Assembly: GCF_900115755.1 (NCBI RefSeq)
Contig: NZ_FOXQ01000001.1
Coordinates: forward strand, 868,001 to 932,000
DNA: 64,000 nucleotides
Source: Parafilimonas terrae
Lineage (GTDB): Bacteria > Bacteroidota > Bacteroidia > Chitinophagales > Chitinophagaceae
Direction of reading: 5' to 3'
Part shown: piece after piece, positions 1-10,309 of the stretch
Layout: each line of letters starts with the position of its first letter
Numbering within the stretch: position 1 is the stretch's first letter
Notes under the pieces: generated by a model
Seen by the model: only the letters and a program-made list of their open reading frames with translations
Told to the model about the DNA's origin: nothing
Database searches by the model: none
Translations under genes and position numbers: made by a program

Positions 1-72
1 ACAAAAAAAAGTGTTGACAACAATCTCATACAGGAAGCAGGTTATTTGGAAAAAGTTTTATTTAAAATATAA
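1..72 (+). CDS. possible 3' end of an unidentified gene (partial)
   Basis: Frame 1 is open from the window edge to a TAA at 70-72 and reads like coding sequence (23 residues ending in ...YLEKVLFKI). It is too short to identify. If real, it converges with the CRTAC1-like gene that ends at 104. It may equally be a chance open stretch in an AT-rich spacer. Confidence 0.3.
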   Translation, partial: TKKSVDNNLIQEAGYLEKVLFKI

Positions 73-103
73 AAATTGCGGGGCTTAATATTAAACTGAT
101 ATT

Positions 104-2380
104 TTATTCACCATGTGCATGCTGTGCAGCGCTCATATCCATCATATTCATGTTGTTTTCCTTATGCTGTTTTTCAAAGTCAAAAGTTTTTAATTGAATG
201 GTTTCAATTTCGTTGCTGCCTTCTTTTATTTTTAAAAACTGGCAAGGCTTAATATTTTTAAAAACCTGTGTTTTGTTTGTGGCTGGCCATGTTATAGCTA
301 TTTCATCAATTATGTTTGCCTGGCCAATACCAATTTCCCTGCGCAAAGGAGAACAGCCAAAGCTGCCTCCTGAATTTTCTTCCCTGTAAAGGCTTCGTTC
401 TATGCCATTTTCTTTAAAAGATATTTTTATTCTTGCACCTATTGCCGAACGGTTACTTTTTGTTCCCTCCAGCGTTAAGCTTATCCACTTGTTATTATTC
501 TGCCCGGGATTAAGATAAAACGAATTGTAATAAACATCACCTGCATAAGCGCCGCCTATTTCTTCAAAAATATCCTGGTCACCATCGTTATCCAGATCAG
601 CAAAAGATACACCGTGCCCCTTTTGTAAATTACCAACCCGTGCAGCCGTAGTTATATCTACGAATTTTTTGCCTTCTATATTTTTAAAAAGCTTATTGGG
701 CACAAGGGATTTGTAATCCGGGTTGCCTGTTCCCAAATACATATCAAGATAACCATCGTTATCAATATCGCCGAAGTTTGAACCCATGGCAAATACAGAT
801 TTATCAAGCCCTGCTTCAACGCTTACATTCGTAAATGTTCCATTATGATTATTATGATAGAGATACATTTTGCTGGCATCAGGCAAAGGTTTTCCCAAGG
901 CTTCTGCAGCAGTTGTATAAGCAATAGGATAATTATCGCAATCGTATCCGCAAACAAAAATATCAGGCCAGCCATCATTATCATAATCCCAAAACCAGGT
1001 GGGAAAAGTTTTTACATATATATCATCCAGGCCTGCCTGGCGGGTTGCATCAGCAAAATGTACAACTCCGTTTTGCACGCCTTCATTCTTAAGCAACAAT
1101 CTCATGCCATTGTATGTTGAAATAAAAATATCCTGCAAGCCATCGTTGTTATAATCTGCAGAGGCCACTCCCTTTACATAACCTACTACATCACAACCTG
1201 CCTGTTTTGCAAGATTCGTAAATGTACCGTCGCCATTACTTATATATAATTCGCAAGGCTGAGGATCATGAGAATCGGTTGTTTCGTTACCAATAAACAA
1301 ATCGAGCCATCCATCGTTATTAAAATCTTTCCAAACAGCAGTTTGTGTAGAATGAAAAGACAGCAAGCCGCTTTGAATGGTAACATCAGTAAACGTTCCG
1401 TCTCCATTATTGCGCAGCAAAGAATTAGGTTGTTTGCCATACTCGCCCGAAAGCCAGCCACCACGTAAAACCAATATGTCTGTATAACCATCGTTGTTAT
1501 AATCAGCCTGTATCATATTCAATCCGCCTGTAAATTTTTTCAGGCCTGATTGTGTGGTTACATCTGTAAAACTGCCGTTGGCATTATTCTTAAAAAAGTG
1601 CATAAAACCCTTTCCCAATCTTAAATCAGAAGTTATTACATCCAGATAACCATCATTATTAAAATCATCAACAATGGCGCCGCCTGCATCATTTTCAGTG
1701 TCGAAATTAAAATCTGAAGCCACATCAATAAACGGCTTCACAGTAATCCCTGAATTATCTTTGCCCATATCAGGTATAAGAAATGCCTTGGGCACTTTTG
1801 CAGGATATTCACCCAATGTCATATAGGCAATATTTAATACCCATCTTGAAGCCAAATCATCCGGTTTTTTAGTAAGCACCTCTTTATATAATTCAATGGC
1901 TTTTTGCGAGCCCGTTTCATCATGGTGCAGGCCCATTCCCTGCAACGGAAATATGCATGACTCTGCCATGTGATGGTTGATGCAATTGGTGCGCTCGCCA
2001 TAACGCATATAAGCAAGCGCATAATCCGGCAGCATTTGCTTATATACTTCTGTTCCTTTTAATCTTGGCACAGCAGCTATATTAGAAAAAGTTTCTATCG
2101 CTTCTTTTTCGCGGCCAAGCTGTAACAGTATTCCGCCTTTATAGTATTCCATTCCTGCTTTACGATACACGTTTGTATCTGCCCTTTCAATCTCTTTATT
2201 AAAATAAGCTAATTGGGATTGAGGCGAATATGGATTATCATTACCATATTTTTTTGAAATACTATCTAATATCACCAGCATTCTTTCTTCGCCTGCTTTA
2301 TCTGCATCCAGTTTATTTTTTTGCTGTTCACATGAAACAGATGCAATAACCATGATAATTAACAGTATGATATTTTTCAT
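104..2380 (-). CDS. CRTAC1-type lipoprotein: TPR, FG-GAP/VCBS repeats, ASPIC/UnbV domain
   Basis: Predicted surface lipoprotein of 758 aa. The ATG at 2380 gives a short signal peptide with a lipobox (MKNIILLIIMVIASVSC); an upstream in-frame ATG at 2422 would bury it behind 14 polar residues. A TPR-like helical region (about 60-200) is followed by at least seven VCBS/FG-GAP calcium-loop motifs (NDGYLD, NNDGYTD, NNDGWLD, NNDGLQD, NDGWPD, NDGYLDM, NDGDQD). The C-terminal ASPIC/UnbV domain contains SNRSAIGARI and ends before a His/Met-rich tail (NNMNMMDMSAAQHAHGE). Such proteins in Bacteroidota often accompany SusC/SusD systems, and a SusC/D pair lies upstream on the same strand. The substrate is unknown. 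The His/Met tail could bind metal, but that is only a guess. Confidence 0.85.
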   Translation of the reverse strand: MKNIILLIIMVIASVSCEQQKNKLDADKAGEERMLVILDSISKKYGNDNPYSPQSQLAYFNKEIERADTNVYRKAGMEYYKGGILLQLGREKEAIETFSNIAAVPRLKGTEVYKQMLPDYALAYMRYGERTNCINHHMAESCIFPLQGMGLHHDETGSQKAIELYKEVLTKKPDDLASRWVLNIAYMTLGEYPAKVPKAFLIPDMGKDNSGITVKPFIDVASDFNFDTENDAGGAIVDDFNNDGYLDVITSDLRLGKGFMHFFKNNANGSFTDVTTQSGLKKFTGGLNMIQADYNNDGYTDILVLRGGWLSGEYGKQPNSLLRNNGDGTFTDVTIQSGLLSFHSTQTAVWKDFNNDGWLDLFIGNETTDSHDPQPCELYISNGDGTFTNLAKQAGCDVVGYVKGVASADYNNDGLQDIFISTYNGMRLLLKNEGVQNGVVHFADATRQAGLDDIYVKTFPTWFWDYDNDGWPDIFVCGYDCDNYPIAYTTAAEALGKPLPDASKMYLYHNNHNGTFTNVSVEAGLDKSVFAMGSNFGDIDNDGYLDMYLGTGNPDYKSLVPNKLFKNIEGKKFVDITTAARVGNLQKGHGVSFADLDNDGDQDIFEEIGGAYAGDVYYNSFYLNPGQNNNKWISLTLEGTKSNRSAIGARIKISFKENGIERSLYREENSGGSFGCSPLRREIGIGQANIIDEIAITWPATNKTQVFKNIKPCQFLKIKEGSNEIETIQLKTFDFEKQHKENNMNMMDMSAAQHAHGE

Positions 2381-2450
2381 CTGAAGCTGATAAAATTTAT
2401 AGCGTTCTCTCATTGCAAGCATTCATTTCAGAAGTTACTAAAAATTATTA

Positions 2451-2467
2451 GCCTGCATTATACAGGC
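2451..2467 (-). terminator. weak hairpin after the CHU_C gene
   Basis: A 5-bp stem (GCCTG/CAGGC, 7-nt loop) lies in the 95-bp gap after the stop at 2476 and before the next gene on the same strand. On the minus strand it is followed by an AT-rich run. Weak evidence for termination. Confidence 0.3.
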
Positions 2468-2475
2468 AGTATAAT

Positions 2476-4584
2476 TTACCTTATTAAAACCACCCATCCT
2501 GTTTTTGTAAAAGTAGTTTTATTATCCAATGACTTCATTACAATAACATAAATATATGTGCCGGCGGCTGCGGGATATTCTCTGTTCATTCCGTTCCAGC
2601 CTTCATTTATATTTTTAGTTTCAAATATCTTCTTCCCCCACCTGTCATAAATGGAAAAGTTTATTAGGCTATTATAGTTTTGGCTGGGTATTTTAAACCA
2701 ATCGTTCAAGCCATCATTATTTGGTGTAAATGCATTGGGCATATAAATTTCAAACTGGCATTCTTTAAAGATCTTAATAGTATCAGCCTGCATGCCGCAT
2801 TCATTTTTTATTTGCAATATATAATCGCCGGGCTGCTTTACTGCATATTTATAGCTGGGTGTATTAACTCCGTTCCAGGTATATGTATCATAACCCTGTG
2901 CAGCCTTTAATACAAGTGAATCCCTTTCGCCTAAACATGTGTCGGCGCCAAGCTTTGCCACAGGTGTAAAACTAAAAACCACGCTTTGGTAAACAATGCT
3001 ATCGCAGCCCTTCGCTGTTTTATAAGTAGTAGTATATATGCCTGAATTTTTTATAGTGTCTTTATTTGGCAAAATGTAAGAATATATATCGCATAGCTTC
3101 ACTTCGTCTGCAGTATCGGTAACATCGCTGCAGCATGCAATACGGCATGAGCTGCTGCTTTGCATGGTATAACTATATACACCGGGTAAAGAAAGATTAC
3201 CAAATGTGCCCGGTGTTTGATCAAATTTTATATTTAAAGGCTGCATAAAAAAAGCCCCTGTAATATCTTCCTGCAATATTGAAGAAGCGCTTTCAATGCA
3301 TGGCACATTTCCTGCATTATCTGTTTTAATAAGCTTAGGGTCCCGGCTTCCGCCATTATTAGTATTGCAAAACCAGTAGTTACCGGCATTCGTATGCAAA
3401 ACACTTCTTGTTTCCTGGCCCCGGCCAATTAATGCATATCCTTTTTGCCAAACAATGTCACCTTGCGCATTTATATTCATCAAATAAGGCGCATCACCAT
3501 CATCCATTAAAATCAGGCGGCTACCGTTGCCGGATTCGGCAACAGCCGATGCATATATTGGAGGCAAAAGGTTTGCATAAGAAAGAACTTTTTTTAGAAT
3601 GCCTGATTCATCTATGGTAAAATTTAATACCTCATTGGTTTTTCGTAAGCCGCTTTGCATTGCCGATTTTGCATAAGAAGTTATAAAGCTTATACTGCGA
3701 TCCGGCATTTCGGTTATGTTTACCATATCTCCCAAAAAAGCCTGGCTAAGGGAAAGTGTGTCCCTGCCAAGAAAAAATTTATTCCATAGTATTCCTCCCG
3801 TTTTACTATCAAGGCAGTTAAAATAGTACCCTTTTCTTTGATAAGGATGACCTTCATCCATAACATTGGCAGTGCCGCCAAAAACAATATTACCATTGCT
3901 TAATAGTTTCAATCTGGCATCGCCAAAACCTGTATTGACCGATGGAGAATTTAATATGGAAGTCCATATAACATTTCCATCTTTACTTATTCGCATTACA
4001 ACAATGTACTGCCTTACAGAAAAGGAATTGATGGACAGAATAAAATCTCCATCTTTCGTTTTATCTATGTTGGTGATGTTTGAGGACTCGAATTGCCTGA
4101 TCCTGTTCGAGAGTATTTTAGACCAAAGTATATTTCCATATTTATCAATTTTTAGCAACAACCCATATTCTGAAAGATGCGCCAGCGGCCACACTGTAGT
4201 ATCTACATCCCCGATATTTCCCGTAATTAAATAATTGCCATTATCCGCGGCGATGATATTAGTAAAATTGAGAAAATTAAATGCGGGCGTATAGTATTGT
4301 TTGCTCCAAAGCACAGTGCCCTGCGCAGAATACCTGGTAAGCCATCCGCCCTGAAGCAAAGAATTATAACGAAAAACATTTCCGGTAACTAATATTTCAT
4401 TTTCAGGAGTGGAGGTAGTTGCAACTATATTCTGAACCGTACTTGTATTAAGGTTTATGTTGAAATAATCATCCACGCAAACCTGGGTATATGCAACCTG
4501 TGCCTGCAATGCAAAAACTAAATAAACAAGCCTTATAATGCTTAATGATTTTTTATTGCAGTTGCAGTTGGCAAACATCTTCAT
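2476..4584 (-). CDS. secreted protein with gliding-motility/type IX C-terminal sorting domain (CHU_C)
   Basis: 702-aa exported protein. The N-terminus has a basic stretch and a hydrophobic segment ending near AQVAYTQ, consistent with a Sec signal. The body is a long beta-rich region with repeated 'GNILWSK', 'GNVIWTS' and 'GDIVWQK' phrases, which suggests beta-propeller-like blades. A CDSIVYQS Ig-like module follows. The last ~90 residues match the CHU_C gliding-associated domain: MPNAFTPNNDGLNDWFKI, then FSIYDRWGKKIFET and a final GWVVLIR. That domain is known as a type IX secretion signal, so the protein is probably secreted or cell-surface attached. Its function is not identifiable. The start is uncertain: there is another ATG two codons downstream. 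Confidence 0.8.
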   Translation of the reverse strand: MKMFANCNCNKKSLSIIRLVYLVFALQAQVAYTQVCVDDYFNINLNTSTVQNIVATTSTPENEILVTGNVFRYNSLLQGGWLTRYSAQGTVLWSKQYYTPAFNFLNFTNIIAADNGNYLITGNIGDVDTTVWPLAHLSEYGLLLKIDKYGNILWSKILSNRIRQFESSNITNIDKTKDGDFILSINSFSVRQYIVVMRISKDGNVIWTSILNSPSVNTGFGDARLKLLSNGNIVFGGTANVMDEGHPYQRKGYYFNCLDSKTGGILWNKFFLGRDTLSLSQAFLGDMVNITEMPDRSISFITSYAKSAMQSGLRKTNEVLNFTIDESGILKKVLSYANLLPPIYASAVAESGNGSRLILMDDGDAPYLMNINAQGDIVWQKGYALIGRGQETRSVLHTNAGNYWFCNTNNGGSRDPKLIKTDNAGNVPCIESASSILQEDITGAFFMQPLNIKFDQTPGTFGNLSLPGVYSYTMQSSSSCRIACCSDVTDTADEVKLCDIYSYILPNKDTIKNSGIYTTTYKTAKGCDSIVYQSVVFSFTPVAKLGADTCLGERDSLVLKAAQGYDTYTWNGVNTPSYKYAVKQPGDYILQIKNECGMQADTIKIFKECQFEIYMPNAFTPNNDGLNDWFKIPSQNYNSLINFSIYDRWGKKIFETKNINEGWNGMNREYPAAAGTYIYVIVMKSLDNKTTFTKTGWVVLIR

Positions 4585-4697
4585 AAAGATATGCTGACAA
4601 GAATATTCAATAATTAAAAGCGCATGAATACCTAAAGTTTTTTAAAAAAGATTTACAGTTTTGTTTCATTATCCTACAATGCTGTATGTTGCACAGC

Positions 4698-5621
4698 ATG
4701 AAGAAATTGACGGTTGCTATTCTTGTTGTTTTACTGCTTGTTTTCGCAATCATATATTTTCTTATTCCTCCTCAATTTACAGTATCAAATACTATCTTAC
4801 TAAAAGCTAACCCCAACAGCATTTACAGATGCTTATCGAACGAAGCTAAATGGGAAAAAATTTTGGAGGAAGAAGGTTCTGCTGATAATCCCAAACAAAA
4901 AATTAAGATAGGTAAGAAACTGATGGGCAGCATGGAGGTACAGATAAAAGATAAAGGTTCATCGTTTCCGGGGCTGATTGAAATACTGGCGCTAAAGAAC
5001 GACTCTGCTGCAATAAAATGGACGCTGAATGTTGAACGTGGGCCTGGCCTGTTTAAAAGAATACAGAATTATTTTATCGCAAAAAAATTAAAAAATTCTA
5101 CTGCAGGCATACTTGGCAACGTGAAAAAGTTTCTTGAAAAAACAGAGAACATTTATGACATTCAAGTGCAAATGGTAAGCATTAAAGACACTTTATTGGT
5201 AGCTATAAAAACAACCTCAAAAAATTATCCCGGTTTGCAGGAAGTTTATGGTCGCATTGATAAACTGCAAAATTACGCAACAGCCAACGGCGCCGTGCAA
5301 ACGGGTTATCCTATGTTGAGTGTAAGAACTGGGGACAGCATAAATTTTGAAATAATTACAGGGCTTCCCATCAGCAAAGACCTTAAAGGCAGCGGCATAA
5401 TCTTACACAAGGAAATGCCTTCAACAGGAAGGATGCTTGCCACGAATGAAATTAAAGGCGGCCCTTACACTATCAAAAAGGCATTTAATAATCTCGAAGA
5501 TTTCTTTGAAGATCATAAATTCATATCTCCCGCCGTTCCTTTTGAATCCCTTATCACCAATCGTATGCAGGAAAAAGATACAAGCAAGTGGGTAACGAAA
5601 ATTTATTACCCGGTTTATTAA
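4698..5621 (+). CDS. membrane-anchored SRPBCC / GyrI-like domain protein
   Basis: 307 aa from the second ATG (MKKLTVAILVVLLLV); an upstream in-frame ATG at 4686 adds four residues. A single N-terminal transmembrane helix is followed by an SRPBCC/polyketide-cyclase-like region (to about residue 145). The C-terminal half resembles the GyrI-like/AraC effector-binding fold (…YPGLQEVYGRIDKLQ…GGPYTIKKAFNNLEDF…). Such two-domain anchored proteins are common in Bacteroidota and probably bind small ligands, but no ligand can be assigned. The gene is isolated between two minus-strand genes and ends at a strong bidirectional terminator. Confidence 0.65.
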   Translation: MKKLTVAILVVLLLVFAIIYFLIPPQFTVSNTILLKANPNSIYRCLSNEAKWEKILEEEGSADNPKQKIKIGKKLMGSMEVQIKDKGSSFPGLIEILALKNDSAAIKWTLNVERGPGLFKRIQNYFIAKKLKNSTAGILGNVKKFLEKTENIYDIQVQMVSIKDTLLVAIKTTSKNYPGLQEVYGRIDKLQNYATANGAVQTGYPMLSVRTGDSINFEIITGLPISKDLKGSGIILHKEMPSTGRMLATNEIKGGPYTIKKAFNNLEDFFEDHKFISPAVPFESLITNRMQEKDTSKWVTKIYYPVY

Positions 5622-5623
5622 TA

Positions 5624-5656
5624 AAAAAAGCTGTACCAAATCAGTACAGCTTTTTT
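5624..5656. terminator. bidirectional intrinsic terminator
   Basis: Stem AGCTGTAC/GTACAGCT with a 7-nt loop, flanked by A6-7 on the left and T6 on the right. It lies between the converging SRPBCC gene and susD-like gene and can serve both strands. Confidence 0.9.
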
Positions 5657-5676
5657 CAAAAACATATCCGTTTGTA

Positions 5677-7239
5677 TTAATACCCCGGGTTTTGCTCCAG
5701 GTTTGGATTAACTGCCAACTGGTTGCTTGGTATAGGGAATAGTATATTTTTCGGATCATCTGTAGGTTTTTCCTGCCAGGGATCGAGGAATTTTCCAAAG
5801 CGCACAAGATCTTCTCTTCTCCATCCTTCCCAATACATTTCCCTTCCTCTTTCATCCAATAAATTATCCAAAGTAAGTGAACTAAGGTTAGCTACACCGC
5901 GTGCAGTCCTTATATCATTCACAATTTTCAAGGCATCAGCTTCTTTTCCTGTTCTTAGCAAGGCTTCGGCTTTCATTAATAACACATCAGCATACCTTAA
6001 TAATGCCCAGTCGTTATCACTTGCCTGGTTTTCATGTGCAGCAGTACCTCCGCTATATGCATAATCATAAGCATATTTATCAACTCTTATACCGGTTACT
6101 TCGAGGTTATTGCCCGGTTCCCTCAAATGCACTTCAGGTGTAAAAATCAATGGATTACCTTTTCTGTCCTGCAAAGCAACATCTGTCCTGAGATTATATT
6201 GCTGGCCGGCAAGGAAACCAACATTTACCCTTTTGCCCGGATTAGGTAAAGCCCCCGGGTAATCGTAATACTTGCCACGTCTTTCATCATTAGCATCAAA
6301 CTTATCGTAGAAGTCAGATAAAGTGGCAAACCCATTCCATCCACCTGGTTCCATGCTATAGTGCGCTACCTGGAACCAGTTGTTTGCAACACCTGTGGTT
6401 CGGTCAGAACCATTTTGGCTAAAGAATGTAAAAATGTTCTCGGTAGAAACGGCATCATTATTCGGCGCAAAATTGTCAAAATAACTACCGCTTTTTACTG
6501 CATATTTACCGCTGGCGGTAATTTGATCAGCCAGGGTAATCACCTGGTTCATATCATCTGCAGAAAAGCCTGGATTTGATCTGTTATCTGCACTATCTGC
6601 AAAAACACCATAATTCAAATAAGTTTTCATCAACAATGCCCTTGCTGCATTTTTGCTGGCTTTGTAAGCCGGCCCGCTATCAGGAAGATCGTTCATAGCC
6701 GCATTTAACTCGCTGATAATAAAATCTGCCGCACCTGCACCTTTAAGCGTTATAGGATCAATTCTGTAATCAGAGAGGTCTTCTCTATAAGGCACCTGGT
6801 TCCAGCCATCTAAAACAGAAAAAATACTTAATGCCCTTAAAAAGCGGGCTTCGGCAGCCTGTTCGGCTGAAGGGCTGTTTTGCAAAACATTAGATGCTGC
6901 AAACTGGGCGCTTAATAAATCGCTGAAAGCTCCGGAAATTAATGCATGGTCTGCATTCCATGTATGTGCATGTAAAGCGCGCCATTGCCCATTATCATCC
7001 CAGTCTCCCCCACGAGTAGGCCCGATTAATTCGTCAGAGGTGTGTTCCTGCAAATGCCAGAAATTTCCCGCAATGTAAGTACCATTAATATTGTTATAGG
7101 CTGAAGTAAGAAGGTCTGCAGCAGAAACAGCTCCGCCTTCCTGTTCTTCCAACGAACTCCTGAATTGCTCATCCAGCTTCGTACAGGAGAAAGCAAAGGG
7201 AATTAAAAATAATAAGAAGAATATTTTGATGGATTTCAT
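5677..7239 (-). CDS. RagB/SusD family outer-membrane lipoprotein
   Basis: 520-aa SusD homologue, the surface lipoprotein 'lid' that captures substrate for a SusC channel. The signal peptide MKSIKIFFLLFLIPFAFSC carries a lipobox cysteine. The TPR-like helical scaffold is visible in ARALLMKTYLNYG and ADVLLMKAEALL. The C-terminus has the family-typical RGREMYWEGWRREDLVRFGKF and ends in NPNLEQNPGY. It begins 17 bp after the SusC-like gene on the same strand, so the two are surely cotranscribed. No glycoside hydrolase, sulfatase or peptidase is adjacent, so the nutrient cannot be inferred. Confidence 0.95.
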   Translation of the reverse strand: MKSIKIFFLLFLIPFAFSCTKLDEQFRSSLEEQEGGAVSAADLLTSAYNNINGTYIAGNFWHLQEHTSDELIGPTRGGDWDDNGQWRALHAHTWNADHALISGAFSDLLSAQFAASNVLQNSPSAEQAAEARFLRALSIFSVLDGWNQVPYREDLSDYRIDPITLKGAGAADFIISELNAAMNDLPDSGPAYKASKNAARALLMKTYLNYGVFADSADNRSNPGFSADDMNQVITLADQITASGKYAVKSGSYFDNFAPNNDAVSTENIFTFFSQNGSDRTTGVANNWFQVAHYSMEPGGWNGFATLSDFYDKFDANDERRGKYYDYPGALPNPGKRVNVGFLAGQQYNLRTDVALQDRKGNPLIFTPEVHLREPGNNLEVTGIRVDKYAYDYAYSGGTAAHENQASDNDWALLRYADVLLMKAEALLRTGKEADALKIVNDIRTARGVANLSSLTLDNLLDERGREMYWEGWRREDLVRFGKFLDPWQEKPTDDPKNILFPIPSNQLAVNPNLEQNPGY

Positions 7240-7256
7240 AAAAATCTTTTTATGTA

Positions 7257-10229
7257 TTATAATGAAAAGTTTACTCCTAAAAGAATAGTTCTGGCAGAGG
7301 GATAAGGAATATAATCAACCCCTAAAGATGGAATTCCGTTAACCGCTCCGTCTGTGTTTACTTCAGGATCAAAACCTGAGTATTTAGTTAGGACAAACAG
7401 GTTTTGTCCTGTAAGAGAGATATTCAGGTTTTTGATAACTTTCCCAATATTACCCACATTATATACTAAGCTAGCGTTTGCCATTTTAAGATAATTTCCT
7501 TTTTCCAAAAAGCGGTCAGAAGGAGCCGCGGCATCTGAGGTGCTCTCACCAGAACTTTTTGCCACATCATAAGCAGTTTTGGCCAGGTTCCTACTTCCCA
7601 AATTAGAAATAGCTAACACAGTTGCTGCAGTATTATTAAATAAATACTGGCCAAAAGCACCATTCATGTTAATAACAGCAGAAAACTTTTTATAGGTGAT
7701 ATCTGTGGATAAGCCAAGCAACATTTTAGGGTTGGGGCTTCCTAAGTAAAACTTATTGGCTGCAGGATCCCCACCCTCATAAGTGCTTAGTCCTGTGTTT
7801 TTATCTATACCTGTCCATTTTCCGAGATACCACACATCCAATGGCTGTCCATTTGTTACTCGTTGCCCGCGCACATTGGAAAAGCCCTGACCCCGGAGAT
7901 CACCTGTTTCATAAAAGCCAACTAGTCCCTGAACTGTATTCTTTAAAAAAGACGCATTACCAGTAATATTCCAGTTAAGATCCTTCTGCCTGATGACATT
8001 TCCTGTTAAGGATACTTCAAGTCCTTTATTCAACACATAACCCGGCAGGTTTACCCATATTTTTCCTGAAGGAGCCGGCTGTGCCAATTCTCTTTCAAAT
8101 AAAACATCAGTGGTTTTTTTATAAAAATAATCAACAGAGCCTGTTAATCTGTTATCAAAAAAACCAAAGTCAATACCGGCATCTGCTGTTGAAGATGTTT
8201 CCCACCTTAAATCAGGATTCCCAAAATTAGAGCGGGAAATACTTTGCTGGCCAAAATCAAAACGGTTTAGAGACGCGCCGGAGGGGAACTCCTGGTTTCC
8301 TGTTTCACCCCAGCTTGCACGCACTTTCAAGTTGCTGACAATATTGCTGCCAGAAAGGAATTTTTCATTGGAAGCATTCCATGCTACACCTACTGACGGG
8401 AAATAGCCATATTTATTATTCTTCCCGAATTTGGTTGAGCCGTCTGCCCTGATAGTACCGGTAACCAAATATTTATCTTTGTAATTTAAAATAGCCCTTG
8501 CAAAGAAAGATTGAATTTCGGTAGTGGGGTCATCATAGGAATTAATGGACCTGTCAGACTGTTGAGAATATCCAAGCACATCATAATAATTAATTCCAAC
8601 AGGCACAGCCGCAAATCCATGTCCGTTTTCAGCATTCCATGCATTATCATAAATCAGCCATTCATGACCTACGACAGCATTAATGTTCAATGAAGAAACT
8701 TGTTTATTAAAGTTTAATGTATTGGTGATTTGTTGGTTAGTCATTTGATTATTATTAATAAAAGCAACCCCAACATCTTTAATACCGTTAAGGTTTAAAC
8801 GTTGGTCACCCATACCCTTTCTCACGCCAACCTGCCGGTTTACGCTATACAAAAATTTATATTCTAACGAGTTGGTGATTTTATAGGATGGTGAAATGCT
8901 CGCTAAAATGGTATTTACTGCAGATTTGTCTTTGTAATATGCCAGGGAAGCCAATGGATTTATGGTAGTACCTGGAGGATTGTATATTGTGCCATCATCA
9001 TTATATAATAAGAATGTAGGATTCCATTGTAAAGCCTGGCTTATAACATTACCTTCAAAGCCAACAAAAGAATTTACTGGAGCTATATGTTCATTATTTT
9101 GGCTAACCAAAACGTTTATATCCAATCCGAGTTTCTTACTCTCTAAAAACTTAAAGCTGCTGTTGAAATTAGCCGTTAACTTTTTTAATTCCGATGTTTC
9201 TATAATACCCTGCTGATCTAAATAGCTCACAGATAAACGATATCTTCCGTTTTCGTTACCCCCGCCTACTGCAACGTTATAATTCTGAGTAACTGCAGTT
9301 CTCGTTATAGCATCCCAGGCATCTACATTACTGGCACCACCATCACTCTGATCGTTCTGCAAATCATAATCTTTTAAGGCTTGCCTGTATTGATTTGTAT
9401 TTAAAACCTCTATCTTTTTTAAATAATTGGAAATGCCTGTAGAACCGGTTACATTTAGTTGAGGAATCCCTGACTGGCCACGCTTGGTAGTAACAATAAC
9501 AACACCGTTCGCTCCTCTTGAACCATAAATAGCTGTGGCAGAAGCGTCCTTCAAGATTTCTATATTGGCAATATCAGCCGGATTAATAAAGCTTAATGGG
9601 TTACCTGGATCTGAACCAAAACTTCCACCATCTTCGCCCGGCCTTGCCGAACCTCCCGATAATGGAACACCGTCTATTACAAACAATGGATTGTTATTTG
9701 ATCTGATAGAAGACGTACCACGAATCCTTATTGTAGCAGAACCTCCAGGCTGGCCCATATTATTCATTACCATAACGCCGGAAGCTTTCCCCTGTATCAA
9801 CTGATCAGGAGAGGTAATCACACCTTTATTGAAGTCTTTTTCCTTTACAGATGCCACCGAACCTGTAAGGTCTTTTCTTCTTGCAGTACCATAACCAACC
9901 ACAACAACATCTGTTAAACTGGAATTATCCGGAGCTAAAGAAACGGATATATTAGACGTTGACGATACATCAACATCCTGAGAAACATACCCTACATAAC
10001 TCACGGTTACGGCAGTGGTACCCGCCGGGGCATTTAATGTAAAACTTCCTGAAGCATCGGTAGTGGTACCTATTTTTCCGTCTTTTACAATAATTGACGC
10101 CCCCGAAATAGGGTTACCCTTCTCATCAATAATTTTTCCCGTAACGGTTTTTTGGGCCTGCGCGGCAAATGCTAGCAAAAGCAATAGCGGGCACAGAAAT
10201 AGTGCTTTGAGCAATCGATTTGATGTCAT
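7257..10229 (-). CDS. SusC/RagA family TonB-linked outer-membrane transporter
   Basis: 990-aa TonB-dependent transporter. The signal peptide ends at AFAAQAQ. Next comes a carboxypeptidase-regulatory-like beta-sandwich (about 28-110: VTGKIIDEKGNPISGASI, TTTDASGSFTL). The plug domain starts near DVVVVGYGTARRKDLTGSV and includes IRGTSSIRSNNNPLFVIDG and YGSRGANGVVIVTTKRG. The rest is a 22-strand-type barrel ending in an aromatic-rich segment (ILLGVNFSL). It pairs with the SusD-like protein downstream to import an oligomeric nutrient. No ECF sigma/anti-sigma pair is present in the window; a palindrome upstream may be the operator. Confidence 0.95.
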   Translation of the reverse strand: MTSNRLLKALFLCPLLLLLAFAAQAQKTVTGKIIDEKGNPISGASIIVKDGKIGTTTDASGSFTLNAPAGTTAVTVSYVGYVSQDVDVSSTSNISVSLAPDNSSLTDVVVVGYGTARRKDLTGSVASVKEKDFNKGVITSPDQLIQGKASGVMVMNNMGQPGGSATIRIRGTSSIRSNNNPLFVIDGVPLSGGSARPGEDGGSFGSDPGNPLSFINPADIANIEILKDASATAIYGSRGANGVVIVTTKRGQSGIPQLNVTGSTGISNYLKKIEVLNTNQYRQALKDYDLQNDQSDGGASNVDAWDAITRTAVTQNYNVAVGGGNENGRYRLSVSYLDQQGIIETSELKKLTANFNSSFKFLESKKLGLDINVLVSQNNEHIAPVNSFVGFEGNVISQALQWNPTFLLYNDDGTIYNPPGTTINPLASLAYYKDKSAVNTILASISPSYKITNSLEYKFLYSVNRQVGVRKGMGDQRLNLNGIKDVGVAFINNNQMTNQQITNTLNFNKQVSSLNINAVVGHEWLIYDNAWNAENGHGFAAVPVGINYYDVLGYSQQSDRSINSYDDPTTEIQSFFARAILNYKDKYLVTGTIRADGSTKFGKNNKYGYFPSVGVAWNASNEKFLSGSNIVSNLKVRASWGETGNQEFPSGASLNRFDFGQQSISRSNFGNPDLRWETSSTADAGIDFGFFDNRLTGSVDYFYKKTTDVLFERELAQPAPSGKIWVNLPGYVLNKGLEVSLTGNVIRQKDLNWNITGNASFLKNTVQGLVGFYETGDLRGQGFSNVRGQRVTNGQPLDVWYLGKWTGIDKNTGLSTYEGGDPAANKFYLGSPNPKMLLGLSTDITYKKFSAVINMNGAFGQYLFNNTAATVLAISNLGSRNLAKTAYDVAKSSGESTSDAAAPSDRFLEKGNYLKMANASLVYNVGNIGKVIKNLNISLTGQNLFVLTKYSGFDPEVNTDGAVNGIPSLGVDYIPYPSARTILLGVNFSL

Positions 10230-10309
10230 AATTACAAGCAGTTTAATAAATTAAGAAGTAATTCTTTTTGTATAAATATCAAGCAATTGAACTGTAAATA
10301 TACAGAAGC

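Noticed and set aside
600-1700. Tandem DNA repeats in the CRTAC1-like gene
   Set aside because: The periodicity is at protein level (calcium-loop FG-GAP/VCBS motifs NDGxxD); codons differ between units.
5421-5855. Minus-strand frame across the terminator between the SRPBCC gene and susD
   Set aside because: Runs through a strong terminator and overlaps two supported genes; no recognisable protein features.
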